Positions 10,012 through 21,578 of a DNA stretch of 64,000 bases are shown piece after piece. Positions within the stretch are counted from its first letter, which is position 1. Each line of letters starts with the position of its first letter. The DNA is taken from NCBI GenBank assembly GCA_019671005.1, contig CM033724.1:20995786-21059785 (forward strand). Reading direction: 5' to 3'. Source of the stretch: Hibiscus mutabilis (lineage: Eukaryota > Streptophyta > Magnoliopsida > Malvales > Malvaceae). A program made the position numbers and the translations under genes. The notes beneath the pieces were generated by a model that saw only the letters and a list, made by a program, of their open reading frames with translations, was not told the DNA's origin and ran no database searches.

Positions 10012-10479
10012 ATGTTTTATTCTCTTTTCAACACTCGTTATCGTATACCAATAAATATTTTTCGGTCACGGTGTAAGATACAAGGTAATCTATGTTCTTT
10101 AATTATTGATGGTGATAGTCGTGTAAACTTAGTGAGTAGCTTCATTGTTGATGTACTCGATCTGCCATGCCAAGAACACCTTAAGCCGTATCATCTTCAA
10201 GGGTTTAATAGCGGACCGGATATGAAAGTAACCGAACGTTGTTTAATCTCTTTTACTCTTGGAAGCTATTGTGATGATGTATGGTGTGACGTGGTTCCTA
10301 TGGAAGTCACCCACTTGCTATTAGGAAGACCTTGGAAAAATGATCGGGGCGCTGTCCATCGAATCAATACAAATGGATACTCGGTTGTGCACCAAGGCCA
10401 GAAGCTCTCGTTTGCTACAATAGAGCCGGAAAAAGTAGATGAAGAAATAGAAAAGCAAAAAAATAGTGTGAGAGGATAA
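10012..10479 (+). CDS. Retropepsin-like protein of a non-autonomous gypsy element
   Basis: A 155-codon frame. The first 15 residues lead into the gypsy protease domain: NIFRSRCKIQGNLCSLIIDG (residues about 17-36), VNLVSSFIVDVLDLPCQEH, the conserved LISFTLGSYCDDVWCDVVPM and the typical end LLLGRPWKNDRGAVH. The catalytic triad normally read as DSG or DGG is here DGD, so the Asp is kept but the following glycine is replaced, and catalysis is doubtful. In autonomous relatives this domain is in-frame with gag and RT; here it stands alone. Maintained openness could mean recent origin or use of the protein. Start codon is the first in-frame ATG. Confidence 0.78.
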   Translation: MFYSLFNTRYRIPINIFRSRCKIQGNLCSLIIDGDSRVNLVSSFIVDVLDLPCQEHLKPYHLQGFNSGPDMKVTERCLISFTLGSYCDDVWCDVVPMEVTHLLLGRPWKNDRGAVHRINTNGYSVVHQGQKLSFATIEPEKVDEEIEKQKNSVRG

Positions 10480-11185
10480 AACGAAAAATATTGGAAGCGT
10501 AAAAGGCTGAATCAATTGACCACACAAAGGCAACCAACCATGAAGACATCCCAAAACCAGAAGGTACACATGATTCACTTCGTACTTCTACTTCTAGCAT
10601 TTGTGCAAATGTTGATATTGGAGAAGAACCATCTCCCAAACAAAAGGATAGTGATAGTGAACACATTATACAAGATGACAATGCTTATAATCCCTCGTGT
10701 GAAGTAGTAGGTCCACTTGCTATACTCTCATCACCTCCCCACGAAGAAAGTAAGTGTAATTCTAACCCTTCATTTGATTCTTGTCCTATCATTCCGTTAG
10801 AAACACTTTCTCCTCTATAAAAATTGTACATTGATGATAAATTTTATGAGAGGAATATGGGATGTGAGATACAAAAGACTGAGAGTAAAGAGGCCGAGAG
10901 TGAAAAAAGTCAAATTAATGGCCCAAATTTGGTGAGTGAAAATATATATGAGGTAAAAATCACACAAAGCCCAAAAGAAAAATACAAGAAAAATAACGTG
11001 ACGAGTGATTTTGTTTTGACTAGTCATTACAAATTTCAAGTAGTGTTGTCTTATTTTTTCAGGATTTTGTTGAACCATTGAGAGGAGCTCAATTAGATCA
11101 CTCCACATACAACAAAGAAGCCTTTTCAATTGAAGTTGATGATTATTCTCTCATTGCCAATTTAGATTCGACGACGAATCCTTTT
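10480..11185 (+). other. Distal interior of the LARD-like element, gypsy-derived
   Basis: Several short open frames rich in Lys/Glu, none with a recognised domain. The last one (from about 11078) reads LDSTTNPFEEWGNDT into the LTR. I take that to be the C-terminal end of a gypsy polyprotein, with the polypurine tract in its last codons. RT, RNase H and integrase are missing. Confidence 0.55.
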
Positions 11186-11199
11186 GAGGAGTGGGGGAA
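11186..11199 (+). promoter_or_regulatory. Polypurine tract
   Basis: GAGGAGTGGGGGAA directly abuts the TG of the right LTR; it would prime plus-strand cDNA. Confidence 0.85.
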
Positions 11200-12375
11200 T
11201 GATACATGCATGAGTGGGGTTAAATTACTCATATTGGACAAGAAACTGAATTTGTTCGATGCAAACAATAATGGCCAAAACAATGCACGCATAGGAGGTC
11301 AAAAACGATGCATCTTGGACAAGAAACTGAATCTGTTTGTGAAGTCTTGAAAGTCAGCTAACTTGTGACGAATTTTTGGATGGGATCCAGGCATTTATGG
11401 GTCAACATGTCTTCTTAAAACTTGTCCGGCTGCAAATTAGCTTTCCAACACATCTTGAAACGCCTCAATCGGACATCTGGATCTCAAGATACGTCTATTT
11501 TAGCGAAGACAGCGCATGCAGAAATTCCTATACGGGATTAATACGGGATTTTTGGATAATTACGAATTTTCAAGATTTTATTTGATTATATGTAATTTAA
11601 ATCAATATAGGATTCTGCAATATCTATTAGGATCATATTTATTTGACTAGGATTTTATTTTTAGCATTTATTTATTATTAGAAGTTACTTATCTAATTAG
11701 GAGATTAGATTTTAGCATTTATTTATTGTATTTAATTCCTAAGTTTAGTAGGATTAAAACTTCTCCATGGCCTATATAAAGAAGACTTCACCCACATTGT
11801 AATTCAGATTTCATTGATTAATAAAAAGTTCTCTTTGGAGATTTTAGTATTCTTTGAGTTTGCAAGTGTTCGGTAAACTTGTCTAGAAGCCATCTTCAAC
11901 ATAAGATCATCGAGTTCTTGTGAGGGAGATCATCTTCACACTCTTGCTTTCCTAGGTAATTGCATCTAGGAGGGTGGGTTAGAGCCTCTTGAGGTTGTTT
12001 TCTTAGATAATTGCGTCTAAGAGGGTGCCAAGGACAAAACAACATCAACAATTCACAAGCCATCTTCATCTTCAACCTTCACACCATCTTCCATAATTCC
12101 ATAAACAAAGCTGGAATTTTCAGATTTGTTTTACTTATCTCTTTCTCAATCTTTTTTAATCTTTTTTTATATTCTTATTTCTTATCATATAATCCTTTAT
12201 CTTGTCTTTCTTTCTTTAAATTTCTAGCCTTGAATCTGAAAATTTCAAGAAAATCCCTTCTCTTTTCTCTTGAATTTTCAGATCTGCCCAAACTTCCTTG
12301 ATTGAGTCTAGAGATCCTAGTTCTTGCAACAACTTGATTGAAGGCTTCCAAATACAAGATTGCTCTACTCTATCA
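11200..12375 (+). repeat. Right (3') LTR of the LARD-like element
   Basis: Starts TGATACATGCA and ends TATCA, 1176 bp, near-identical to 8445-9586. Carries the same TATATAAAG (11773) and AATAAA (11820). Confidence 0.93.
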
Positions 12376-12380
12376 TTGGG
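12376..12380. repeat. Target-site duplication, right copy (TTGGG)
   Basis: Exact match to 8440-8444. Confidence 0.93.
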
Positions 12381-13539
12381 TTTATTGCCTAGGATATATG
12401 CTTGATTACTTATTTCAACGCTACAACGACCGACAATACATGTTTGCGTAAACCATTAAAATCTTTATCTACTCACAGTATTTTCTAAGAACTTCTAACT
12501 CTGTCAATGCCTAGAACTTAATAACATTGAAACTAAGGTAATACATATATGTGTGAACCCTAACAACTCTATTATTTCTTTAAGTTCTCAATATTAGTCG
12601 TTGAAACCCTAAAATTATATCTAAGCCAGATTAAGACTAAGTTAACAACTTAGTCTCACTGTTCGCGTTTGTTTAATCTAACTCTCTTGATATTAAACCA
12701 CAAATCTATAGTTAAAAGGTCTCTCTCGATAGCTCTTACAATAACTACGCATTAAGAGCGATGAACATAATAAATAAAGGGGAACAAACTATAGCATTAA
12801 AGTAAAGTATTCAAAACATAAAATCCTATAAAGCAATAAACCCAACTAAAGTATTTAGCTCATGTCCGAGCCTAAAATATCCATAATAAAAGATAAAAAC
12901 ATAAGCAGTTTATCAAGCAAGGGATAGAAAAGGGTCAAGCGTCCTCAATGATCTTCCGTCGTACTTTCCAAATGTTGCTAAAGGTCTCACTCTCCTTCTA
13001 CCTCTCTCGATGGTGTTTGTCGTGTAAAGAATCTTCTAGCACTTTGACATTGGTGGTTCTCCGGTAGCTGAAGACTAAGGACAATCATCTATAATCGTTC
13101 ACTCTTTGAATTGTTATCAAAGTCTTCCTTATATAAGCAGGGAAGCTAGGGTTTCATAGTCCTAAAGTGTGTAGCCTACTTTAAGAGGTTCTTTGCTTTC
13201 CCGCTATCTTTAATGACTTTCGTACCTAGAAGAAAGTCTATGTGGGTCAAAGGTAGATTTATCTCCAACTCTTCTTGCCTCATTAGTTCCAACCTAGAGA
13301 TCTGCTACTTTTCCACTCTAGCATTCCTCCAGCTCCAATGGATCCTGCGTATGCACCACAAAACACTACCTTTCCCATTAAAAGCACCAAAATATATAAC
13401 ATTTAAGCACAGAAAGTGTAACTTCCTAACTACATGCAAACTATATGCAATCAATTCCTAAATGCAACTAAATGAGCTTTAACACATGAAAAAGTCAAGT
13501 AAAAAGGGTAAGCAAAATAGGTCATTTACACACTCATCA

Positions 13540-14172
13540 CCACCTGATTCCAATCTCGAAAGATGATTGGCAACTTGATTTTCTTACCCTTTTTCGGTCA
13601 TTTATCTCAATATCAAATTCTTGCAATAATAAAATACATCGAATCAATCTTGGTTTTGCATCTTTTTTTGCAAAAAGGTATCTCAAACCATAATGATAAG
13701 TAAATACTATAATTTTTTCACTGACAAGGTAAGAACAAAATTTATCAAAACCAAAAATTACTACTAATAGTTCTTTCTCAGTAGTAGTGTAATTAATTTG
13801 AGCTTGGGTTCGAGTCTTACTAGCATAGTAAATTAAATGAAATACCTTATCTCTTGTTTGACATAGGTCTGCCCCGACAGCAAAATCACTAGCGTTGCAC
13901 GTGAGTTGAAATGGTTGCTCCCAGTTGGGTGCAACGAAGATAGGTGCGTTCACAAGTTGCTTTTTAATTTTATTGAATGCATCCAGACATGCATCATCAA
14001 AGACATTTTCTGTTATGCTCCAACAATAAGCATAGTGGTTTGGTAATCTTCGAAAAATCATGAATGAATCTTCTATAAAATCCAACATGGCCCAAAAAAC
14101 TTCCAATGCCCTTAACATTAGTCGATGGAGGCAATATTTCAATAACATCCACCTTGTCTTTATCGACCTCAA
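13540..14172 (-). pseudogene. Athila-3 RT C-terminus and RNase H
   Basis: One open frame covers the RT thumb (CLDAFNKIKKQLVNAPIF) and RNase H: FQLTCNASDFAVGADL (first Asp), TTTEKELLVVIFGFDKF (Glu) and the FTYHYGLRYLFAKKDAKPRL block, where the usual TDH is YHY, so the third catalytic Asp is lost. The end that normally reads ADHLSR is altered just before the Athila-2 LTR. Enzymatically dead by this reading. Confidence 0.86.
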
Positions 14173-14720
14173 TTCCTGCTTTAGATATTCAATGTCTCAA
14201 CACGATTCCCTCTATGACCATAAAATGACGTTTCTCCTAATTTAGCAAAGATTAGTGTCTTCACATCGCTACAATACTTTTTCAAGATTGTCGATGCAAT
14301 GGTTGAAGTCATTCCCATACACCGAAAAATCATCCATAAAGATTTCCAAGGAATTGTCAATTATATTTGAAAACATTGCCATCATGCACCTTTAAAATAT
14401 GGCTAGTGCATTGCAAAGACCAAAAGGCATGCGACGGAAGGCAAATATTTTGAATGGGAATGTAAACATAGTCTTTTCTTGGTCCTCTGGTGCAATAGCA
14501 ATTTGATTGTAGCCAGAATACTCATCTAGAAAATAGTAATACTCCTTGTCTGCAAGCCGATTGAGCATTTGAACAAGAAAATGGCATAGATAATACATGC
14601 GTCCAACCATTTGAGAATTTCTTTCTTGACCACTTCTTTCATCTTTTCATTGAGTTGGTGATGAGGCTTAATAGATGGTTTGCTCTCATCATCCAGCTTG
14701 ATCTTGTACATGCACAAAGA
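14173..14720 (-). pseudogene. Athila-3 reverse transcriptase
   Basis: Ordered RT motifs in shifting frames: the entry segment KPSIKPHHQLNEKMKEVVKK and ILKWLDACIIY (about 14600-14700); RLADKEYYYFLDEYSGYNQI and RRMPFGLCNALAIF (14392-14560); and the catalytic EIFMDDFSVYGN (about 14315-14350). The YxDD-type FMDD is preserved. At least three frame breaks and a missing stretch between entry and palm domains make it non-functional. Confidence 0.86.
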
Positions 14721-14734
14721 TGGGATAATGCCTT

Positions 14735-15640
14735 TTATATCTGCAATAGCACGTTGTGCTGCTTCAGAATATTTATCAACTTAGCTTCTTGAATTGCATC
14801 TAGAGTTGTGAAGACAATGACTGGGAGTATGTCCGCATCTCCAAGGAATACATATTTGAGATTAGCTGGTAATGGCTTTAGCTCTAGAGTAGGAGCTTCT
14901 TCAAAAGATGGTTTAAAAGTAGGAATTGTACAGTGTGCAAGATATAAATATTTAACCTGCCATTTGTGTTGAATAAGAACAATGAGCACTTCAACAATAC
15001 TGTCAGAATTTAGAAGTTCGTCTTCTACCGTTGTCAACATAGTATCTTCAACAATGAGTATACTGCAATGGTTCAAATTTTCTTGGATGATATTGTCAAT
15101 AACATTAATATGATGACATTCCTTTGTGTGCCTTCTAAGATCAGCACTGAACATCCCAAAAGTAACTTGATCATTTTCTAACCGCATTATGAGTTCTCCA
15201 TTTGATACATCGATAATCGCCTTTCCTATTGCTAAGAATGTCTGGCCAAGAATAATAGGGACATGATTTTCTACCTCACGGTCAAGAATAATAAAGTCTG
15301 CTGGAAAAATAAACTTGTATGCACTAACAAGCACATCTTCTATTTGTCTATTCAGATGAGTTAGAGATTTGTACACTAGTTGCAATGTGACTGTAGTGGG
15401 TATCATTTCTCCAATGCCTAACTTCTAAAACGTTGATAATGACCTTAGATTAATACTTTCCCCCATATCACAAAGAGCTTTGCTAAAGTAGTGATTTCCA
15501 ATAGAGCAAGGTATGATGAAACTGGCAGGGTCTTTCATTTTCCTTGGTAGAGGTGTTGATATGAGCTCACTGCACTCTTCTATGAGTGCAATTGTCTCTA
15601 CAGCACTGAGTTTTTTCTTCTTAGATATAATATCCTTCAT
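14735..15640 (-). pseudogene. Athila-3 protease and protease-RT linker
   Basis: The protease starts in 15425-15640 (KKLSAVETIALIEECSELIS, KMKDPASFIIPCSIG, ALCDMGESINL). The catalytic Asp is present, in DMGES rather than DLGAS. After a stop it continues in 14735-15406: a 223-codon frame with the second half of the fold (FIFPADFIILDRE, VPIILGQTFLAIGKAIIDV), then the linker typical of Athila (LELKPLPANLKYVFLGD, LPVIVFTTLDAIQEAKLINI) that leads into RT. Only one stop separates the two parts. Confidence 0.86.
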
Positions 15641-16221
15641 GAACTTTGCATAATTAGGAATCTATGTAAGAGCATCCAACAAGGGGATTTGAACTGTAAG
15701 CTGTTGCAAAGTATCCTCAAAGATTTGAAATTGATTATCAGACTTAGTGTTCTTGAATCTTCAAGGAAAAGGTGGAGAAGGTTTATATGTTGATTGCATT
15801 GATGGCTAAAATTGTGTCGACAACTTAGATTTCAAGACTGGTAGTAGCAGAGTGATAATTAAAGGAGCATAATCCCCTATGCCATCCTCAATTCCATCTT
15901 TCAACACTAGATCAAATTTTGAAGAATCCCATCACTCATGAGCACATACAGGTGCTTGTTGTGTCAATTCCGTATATTGCTTGCCACTGCGGAGAGTAAT
16001 AGCCTTGCAGTGCTCTTTACCCTTGATTACCAGACTCTATGTATTGTTAGGAAGTGTGCCCAGTAGTCGAGAGTTCATGTCAATAGCTAACTACCCTAAC
16101 TATGCTTTTAGAGTACAGGTCGATGAATAGTGACCTTGTACTATAGCTTCTATTTGAGAGAGATGTTATCATTTCCTCAAAGAGAGCGAATGGATCATAT
16201 ATAGATGATGGAGCATAGTGA
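15641..16221 (-). other. Athila-3 gag tail and gag-protease spacer, no open frame
   Basis: Lies between the gag zinc knuckle and protease. The short stretch after 15641 continues the protease lead-in (IPNYAKFMKDI-like). No domain recognised in the rest. Confidence 0.5.
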
Positions 16222-16880
16222 CTAGTCTGTGAGATGGTGCTCCATATTGTGATTGCGCACTATATTGTGATTGTTGAGTTTGTAAAGAAGGATGTTGTGG
16301 TTGCATCCTATTCTGTTGTGATTGCAATAGAGCCTATGGTGTAAACTATTGTTGCAGATAACTGAAATTCCCTTGACGCACAATAGAGTTTCCTTCAAAA
16401 GAATTATCCCCAGAGCGAAATACTCCTGAATTATGCGTACAATTGCAATTTTCCCAAGATTGTCTATTAGCTGTGTTGTAAGAGTTGCCAATGGTATTGT
16501 CCCTCATATTGCTTACATAACTTGCATTTTTTGCATGCTGTGGGCAATCCTCATAGCTATGGTTCTCACAACAAATCTCACAAGAGAACACAAGAGTAGT
16601 GGTTTGTTGAGCTAACTGGATAGGAGAAACTACAATTTTGCCCTCTATATTCTTGATTTTGTTCTCTAAAAAAGAAATCTAGGCTTTTAGAGAAGAAATA
16701 TCTTCTAGCTCGAAAACTCTTGGTGTAGCCTTGCATGAAGTAGCTCTCAAAATAGGATATTGAGAATCATTTTGTGCAAATTGCTCCAGCAGTCCAACAA
16801 CAACATTGTAAGTGCAATCGAGTAAAGGACCATTAGATAATCCGTCGATAAGATGTCTTGTGGTCACATTCAACCTATTG
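16222..16880 (-). pseudogene. Athila-3 gag C-terminal part
   Basis: Zinc knuckle CEICCENHSYEDCPQ near 16550-16595 (spacing C-2-C-3-H-4-C), followed by the Asn-rich tail. Upstream, NRLNVTTRHLIDGLSNGPLL and LLEQFAQNDSQYP (16679-16880) match the end of the Athila capsid-like region. The reading breaks near 16880, where the element is truncated. Confidence 0.82.
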
Positions 16881-17000
16881 CAGAAAATGTAAAAAATGCA
16901 GAAAATAAACAAAAAATGAAAATATGAATGTGAGGACAATTTAATCTATAAATATAGAGGAAACACATGCTCTTTAAAGAGCTATCAGCTTACCAGTACG

Positions 17001-17894
17001 TGGGTTTAATATTTTTAAATGATTTTGACTGTTAAGCCTTGTCATTTTCTTGGAACCAAACTTTAAATATTTTAATATGCGTACCGGTACACTTATATGC
17101 GTACCGATACGATATATTCACAAAATGTTCCAAGGATTCTAGTGAGTAAAATGAGTACCGGTATGGTATGACCCATACCAAAACCCTTTGTATTTTCATC
17201 ACTCCATACCGATATGGTACGACCCACGTATTAGTACCCCCTTGTTGCAACAACTATTTCCATTTTGAGCAGGTACCGATATAGATGCTCATGTATCGAT
17301 ACCCACCTTTCCAGACAATATTTAATACGAGAAAATTGCAATCCAACGACTCTATTCAATTTCCCAACAACCCAAATAGCTAGAAATCAATGGTAAGGTA
17401 TTAAAACAAGTCTCCAAATCTTCTTCAATAACAAGACGACAATTCTAAAGCATTCAAGCACATATCCAACTTCTTTGAGCTCAAATTGTCAAATCCTTGT
17501 AACCCACTAAAGAGATTTTCATTGTATTTCATTTTTCATCAAGTTTGGGGTTTTATTGAACTTTGAATTGTGAAAACAATCATCCTTTAGAGGAATTTCA
17601 TACTTTTCTTCTTTGTACATACCTTTAGAAAAAAAAAAGGATTATTAGACTTTAGGGTATAAGTCTAGGTGATTGTGAGGTTATCTCCTTTAGCCGAAAA
17701 GGAAATATAAATTCGTGAATTTGTGAAAATACTTAGTGTGGATAGCTAAGGTAGTGGATGTATACCTTGTTTAGAAGGTTGAACCACTCTAACCACTTGT
17801 GCAAATTTTATTTCTTTTTCTCTTTGCTTCCACCAATTTTATAATTGCCAATTCAGCCTCTCTTGGCTATTTCCATTGATTGATCAACCCAACA
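17001..17894 (+). repeat. 5' LTR of SIRE/Maximus-type copia element S0 (left edge approximate)
   Basis: Ends ...CAACCCAACA just before the gag leader. The tail (GCTTCCACCAATTTT, CCAATTCAGCCTCTCTTGGC) matches the SIRE LTRs at 49276-50507 and 51074 onward. The left edge is set by the block GATTTTGACT shared with the LTR at 51074; uncertain by about 30 bp. It holds a cluster of ACCGGTAC/ACCGATAC motifs at 17084-17300. Confidence 0.7.
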
Positions 17895-17908
17895 ATTGGA
17901 AAAATAGG

Positions 17909-18308
17909 ATGATGCTATTCATTAAGTCTAATGACTACCTACTTTGGTATGTAGTGATAGATGGGTCGACTATTCTGATGAAGAGAGTTGAAAATTGAAT
18001 CTTCCTTAAGGAAAGACTAGAATGGACCAATAATTATCAAAAGAAGTTGCAACTCAATGACAAAGCGATGCACATCTTATTTTGTGCTCTTGGAACGGAC
18101 GAGTGTGCAAAGATGTATTCTTGCTCGAGTGCCAAGGAGATTTGGGACAAGCTAGAAGTTACTCATGAAGGTACCAATGAAGTGAAGGAGACCAAGATTG
18201 GGCTTTTTAATCTAAGCTATTAGAACTTCAAGATGGAACTGGATGAAGACATCACAAAGATGCTCGATCGATTCTCCATTATTGTCAATGGTCTAAAGGG
18301 TTATGGAG
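17909..18308 (+). pseudogene. SIRE S0 gag, N-terminal part
   Basis: From the ATG at 17909 the translation reads LFIKSNDYLLWYVVIDG, then after an in-frame stop FLKERLEWTNNYQKKLQLND, AMHILFCALGTDE, SSAKEIWDKLEVTHEGTNEV and KETKIGLFNLSY. This is the copia gag domain (UBN2 type), specifically SIRE-like. It breaks at 18308, after GLKGYGE, where LTR A is inserted; the same frame resumes at 21579. In-frame stops make it a pseudogene apart from the insertion. Confidence 0.88.
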
Positions 18309-21300
18309 TGTAACACCCTGAATTTGGGCCTAGGTGTTAGCTAGATCGATTAGACGGTTCAATAGAACCAAATTAGGCGATTCGAGCTAGTTTCAGGAAT
18401 TAACTCATAATAAATTATTTTTGGCTAGAATAAAATATGGAAAAATATTAGAAAATATTTAATTAATATTCTAAAGGTGGGGGAAACTCAATTTGAAGAA
18501 ATAAAATCGGATTTTAGGAAATTTTGGTTTGGTGACTAAAATGTGAGGTTTTCAAAACTATTTGTGACTAAATTATAAAAGGGTCAAAACTTAGAATCTT
18601 TAAGGAGCTAATTTAAAAGTTTTAATCAGACTTTTACCTTAATTTATGCTATTTAAAAAGGTTTAATAAATAGAAATAAAATATATTTGATTTAAAAAAG
18701 TTTTAATAACCAATTTCATTTTCTTACGTAACTACTTTTGCTCTCAACTTTCTCAACAGCCAAACCATTCATTTTACTCTAAAATCCTCAGGAATCATTC
18801 CTTTTTGATTTCCTAATTGATTCATTTGATTCCTACACCAAATCCTAATTGTTTCTTTGAGATTTCACTCAAATCTTGCCAATTAAGGGAGAAGTCAACA
18901 ATTAGAGGTGATTTTCATTTCTTTCCTCTAATTAAAGGTTCTTTAATAAAATTTCTAAGTTCTTGATCTTTTACAACTGATTTTTGTTATGTGTTTATGA
19001 ATAAAATATGATTAAAAGGTTTTAATTTAGTTTTGATAAAGGATTTGATGAATCTTGATATGGATCTAGTTTTGTGTTGATTCTAATTGATTTAGATCAT
19101 TTATAAGATATGTTTTAATGTATGAAAAGAGATTAATAAAAGGAATCCCAAAACTAAGTGAATTGTTAAATTTCTAGGTTGTTAATAGTTAGATTTTGAG
19201 GTGATCTTGGTGTTGAAAGGTTGTTGGAGATATAAGATTGTTATAAAGATGTTTTTGGATGTTAATTGAAGATGTTAAGATATTAAAATAAATATGTTAT
19301 GGCTAGGCTTTGTCTAGGTTTAAGTTTGATGATGATTTTGGTTGTTTAAGGGAGCATTTGATGGTTTTTAGTGTGGCGAAGTTGAGAAGAGTTGTTGATG
19401 TGTTTAGAGATGCATGGAAATGCATTAATCCTTTTTTTGTGTGGGTAAAATAAGGAAGATGGATTCTTTATCTTTTGTAGAGGTTGTGGAGGCTTCGGAA
19501 GCTTGATTTCACATCGCCGAGTGAAGTAAGTTTTGGGTTATTGGTGAGTGAAAATGTTGTTTACTACTTTTAAAATGTTTGAAGATGGTTTTTGGGAGTT
19601 TAGATTAAGTTTGAAACACTTGTCTAAGCTCTAAAGTATCGGATGTTCTCGCGAATGATTTTTTAGAAATGAAAGATGTTGCAAATAATCTTTGTGATAA
19701 TTATTGAGTATGGCAAATGGTTTATGAAAAGTGTTTTGAGAATACTAGAATACATAGTTTAATGTATTGGAAATTGGTTTGATTTGATGCATATGCAAAA
19801 TAGTAAGGTAATGTGGTTTTATAGAGTATATTGGCAAGTGGCTGAGATTATATGTTATTGGATATAGTTGGCTAGCCATAGGGTTTAAAGTGCACTATAA
19901 TAAGTCACCTTATGTGTGTCGAGAGGTCAAGAGTGTACCATGCTCCACCATGAGAACCACAGCGGTCGAGGGGTCGAGAGTGTGCCAATTCTCCCGTTGG
20001 TGGATTTATACATCGTAACTGTTGAGGGCTGCTCCGGTTTGAGGATGTATGTGAAGTGGTCGAAGGAACTACTTGGGAAATCTTTGTATCCGATGTGTTT
20101 TTATAAATAGAATGAAAATGGTTTTGGTTCACTCGAATGCCAATATATGATATAATGTATCATGAGAAATGGATTATGTTTTGTCTAATATCGTTTATAC
20201 ATTTGTTGCTCTTTAAGCTTGTTATTTTGAGATTTTAGCATGAGAAAGCTTAAATTGAGGTTTATGCTAGAAATCCATGATACATGTGTTGCAAATGTTT
20301 AAAAGTGCAATTTTGGAAAGAGTATAGAAGCATGAGATGATTTTGGAATGAGGTTTATACGTGTTTGAAAGCAATTGGTTTTAAATGCATTAATGAGTGT
20401 TTTTAGATTCCTTCACTAGGATCTACAAGCTTACGCTCTCCTTTGTCATCAATGCAGAGAAGTAAGCACTTTTGGACAGCGAGCAAGCAAGCGGCAATCC
20501 AAGGGCAAAGTTATTTCAAGTACGGTTTTGTAAATACTTAGTATTAATAAGAGGCAATGTGACCAAGTTGTAATTGGGAAGGTTTTTTGGTTACTCCTCT
20601 TTTGGACATGTTTCTTTTAATGATTTGGACTTGTATGATGTTTGGTATCTTGCATTGAGGGGTTGGGATATGTTTTGCATGCTTGGGTAGAGATCATGTC
20701 TATAAGATTTATGTTTTGCTTTGCTATGGTTTGATTGATCCTCTACTATGCTTATTTTATTGTGGAAATGTTGCTAGACTTGTTATAAGATGTTTGGTTG
20801 ATGTTTGAGGCATGTTAGATTGAGCCAAAGTGTCATGTGTTTGACCAAGAGGTTATTACAGGCCAGTCCATACCGGTACGGGTCCTCAGAGATCGGTGCG
20901 TGGGGTCTGTTTCAACTCAAATCTGGGCAAAATTGCACAGGCATACTTATACGCCTGGTAACCGTTTTGGTACACATAGTCAGAAATTATACCTAGTGTC
21001 GGTACACGGGCAACCGTATCGGTACACCCTTTGGCTACTGGAATCCTTTATTTTGGATATCGAATACCCATATTGGTATGCTTGAGGACCGTATCAATAC
21101 CCTTTTTAATTTATACTTGTGTCGATATGGGAAGGTGGTGTACTGGTACGCAGGTCGTTAATTCTGGTAGTATGCTTTCTGAAGTTAGAATCTTTGCAGT
21201 TTAGTCCCTATTTCTTGATCATGCAATTAAATGAGTTTGGATGATTATTTTAAGTTGAAATTTAACTATCTTTCATGAAACCTGACTAATTAAGGTTTGT

Positions 21301-21573
21301 AAATCTTGAACCTGAGTAAGTTCTCTTAATTTTCCAAAATTAAAATTTGGTCTCTAGAGTGCGTATCCGACCAATTGGCTGTCAATTCAATGCCTAATTG
21401 GATTGTAAATCTCACCGCTGCTAGCATGATCACCTTAGGACTTAACAAAGCATCTAGACAAGATAAAAATAAAAAAAGACCTTTTCTAAATAAATCGTTC
21501 ATGTTTATTTCAACAGAACCAATGTAGCTCGCTCGGTTCGGTCTGGCGTCTAGGCCGAGTCAAGGGGGTTACA
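18309..21573 (+). mobile_element. LTR A: solo LTR of a Tekay-type chromovirus (3265 bp)
   Basis: Begins TGTAACACCCTGAATTTGGG and ends GGGGGTTACA, inserted cleanly into the SIRE gag. Flanks read TGGAG (18304-18308) and TGCAG (21574-21578), a 5 bp target duplication with one mismatch. It is homologous in reverse to LTR C (30742-34211), which has a PBS beside it, so A is an LTR without internal region: the product of LTR-LTR recombination. No coding capacity; open frames in it overlap repeat motifs. Confidence 0.88.
19915..20075 (+). repeat. Imperfect tandem repeat in LTR A (about 55 bp unit)
   Basis: Two to three units built on TCGAGRGGTCRAGAGTGTRCC. The same array is present in LTR B (23630-23790, reverse) and, with four units, in LTR C (32340-32525). 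Confidence 0.7.
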
Positions 21574-21578
21574 TGCAG

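Larger units (their letters stand above)
8445..12375 (+). mobile_element. Complete non-autonomous LTR element (LARD-like) with lone protease ORF
   Basis: Both LTRs (8445-9586 and 11200-12375), the initiator-tRNA-Met PBS, a polypurine tract and a perfect 5 bp TTGGG target duplication are present, so this is a whole insertion, 3931 bp long. The interior is only 1.6 kb and encodes a retropepsin-like segment but no gag, RT, RNase H or integrase. The protease segment is of gypsy type, so mobilisation would depend on a gypsy partner. It sits in the LTR of Athila-2. The LTRs are close in sequence apart from a roughly 35 bp indel, so this is one of the younger insertions here. Confidence 0.93.
5642..13539 (-). 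mobile_element. Athila-2: Athila-type element, 5' part, split by two insertions
   Basis: Minus-strand element with gag (6720-8040), protease (6059-6406), a degenerate PBS and a 5' LTR. Its left part was cut by insertion of Athila-1 at 5641/5642. Its LTR was cut by the 8445-12375 element. At 13539/13540 its LTR abuts pol of Athila-3, so it is itself nested in Athila-3. Low sequence similarity to Athila-1 makes it a different, older family. Confidence 0.82.
8204..13539 (-). repeat. 5' LTR of Athila-2, split by the nested 8445-12375 element
   Basis: Two parts, 8204-8444 and 12381-13539, about 1.4 kb once joined. The minus strand starts TGATGAGTG (13539) and ends in CA (8204). Both ends align with the Athila-1 LTR, for example GTATAC.CGTC...TAATAAAG near 8236. 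The internal block around 12590-12700 (GTTGAAAYCCT, TAAGCCRGATTAA) matches Athila-1 near 4625-4720. Confidence 0.8.
13540..16880 (-). mobile_element. Athila-3: Athila-type element, gag to RNase H, decayed
   Basis: Minus-strand gag, protease, RT and RNase H remnants in the expected order. Integrase would lie to the left, beyond the Athila-2 insertion. The right end stops within gag near 16880, before a SIRE LTR; no PBS or LTR of this copy is visible. It hosts Athila-2, so it is the oldest of the three Athila copies. Confidence 0.85.

Noticed and set aside
20805..21085. Open frames in the ACCGRTAC cluster of LTR A
   Set aside because: Within a solo LTR, not shared as frames by LTR B or C, no known domain.
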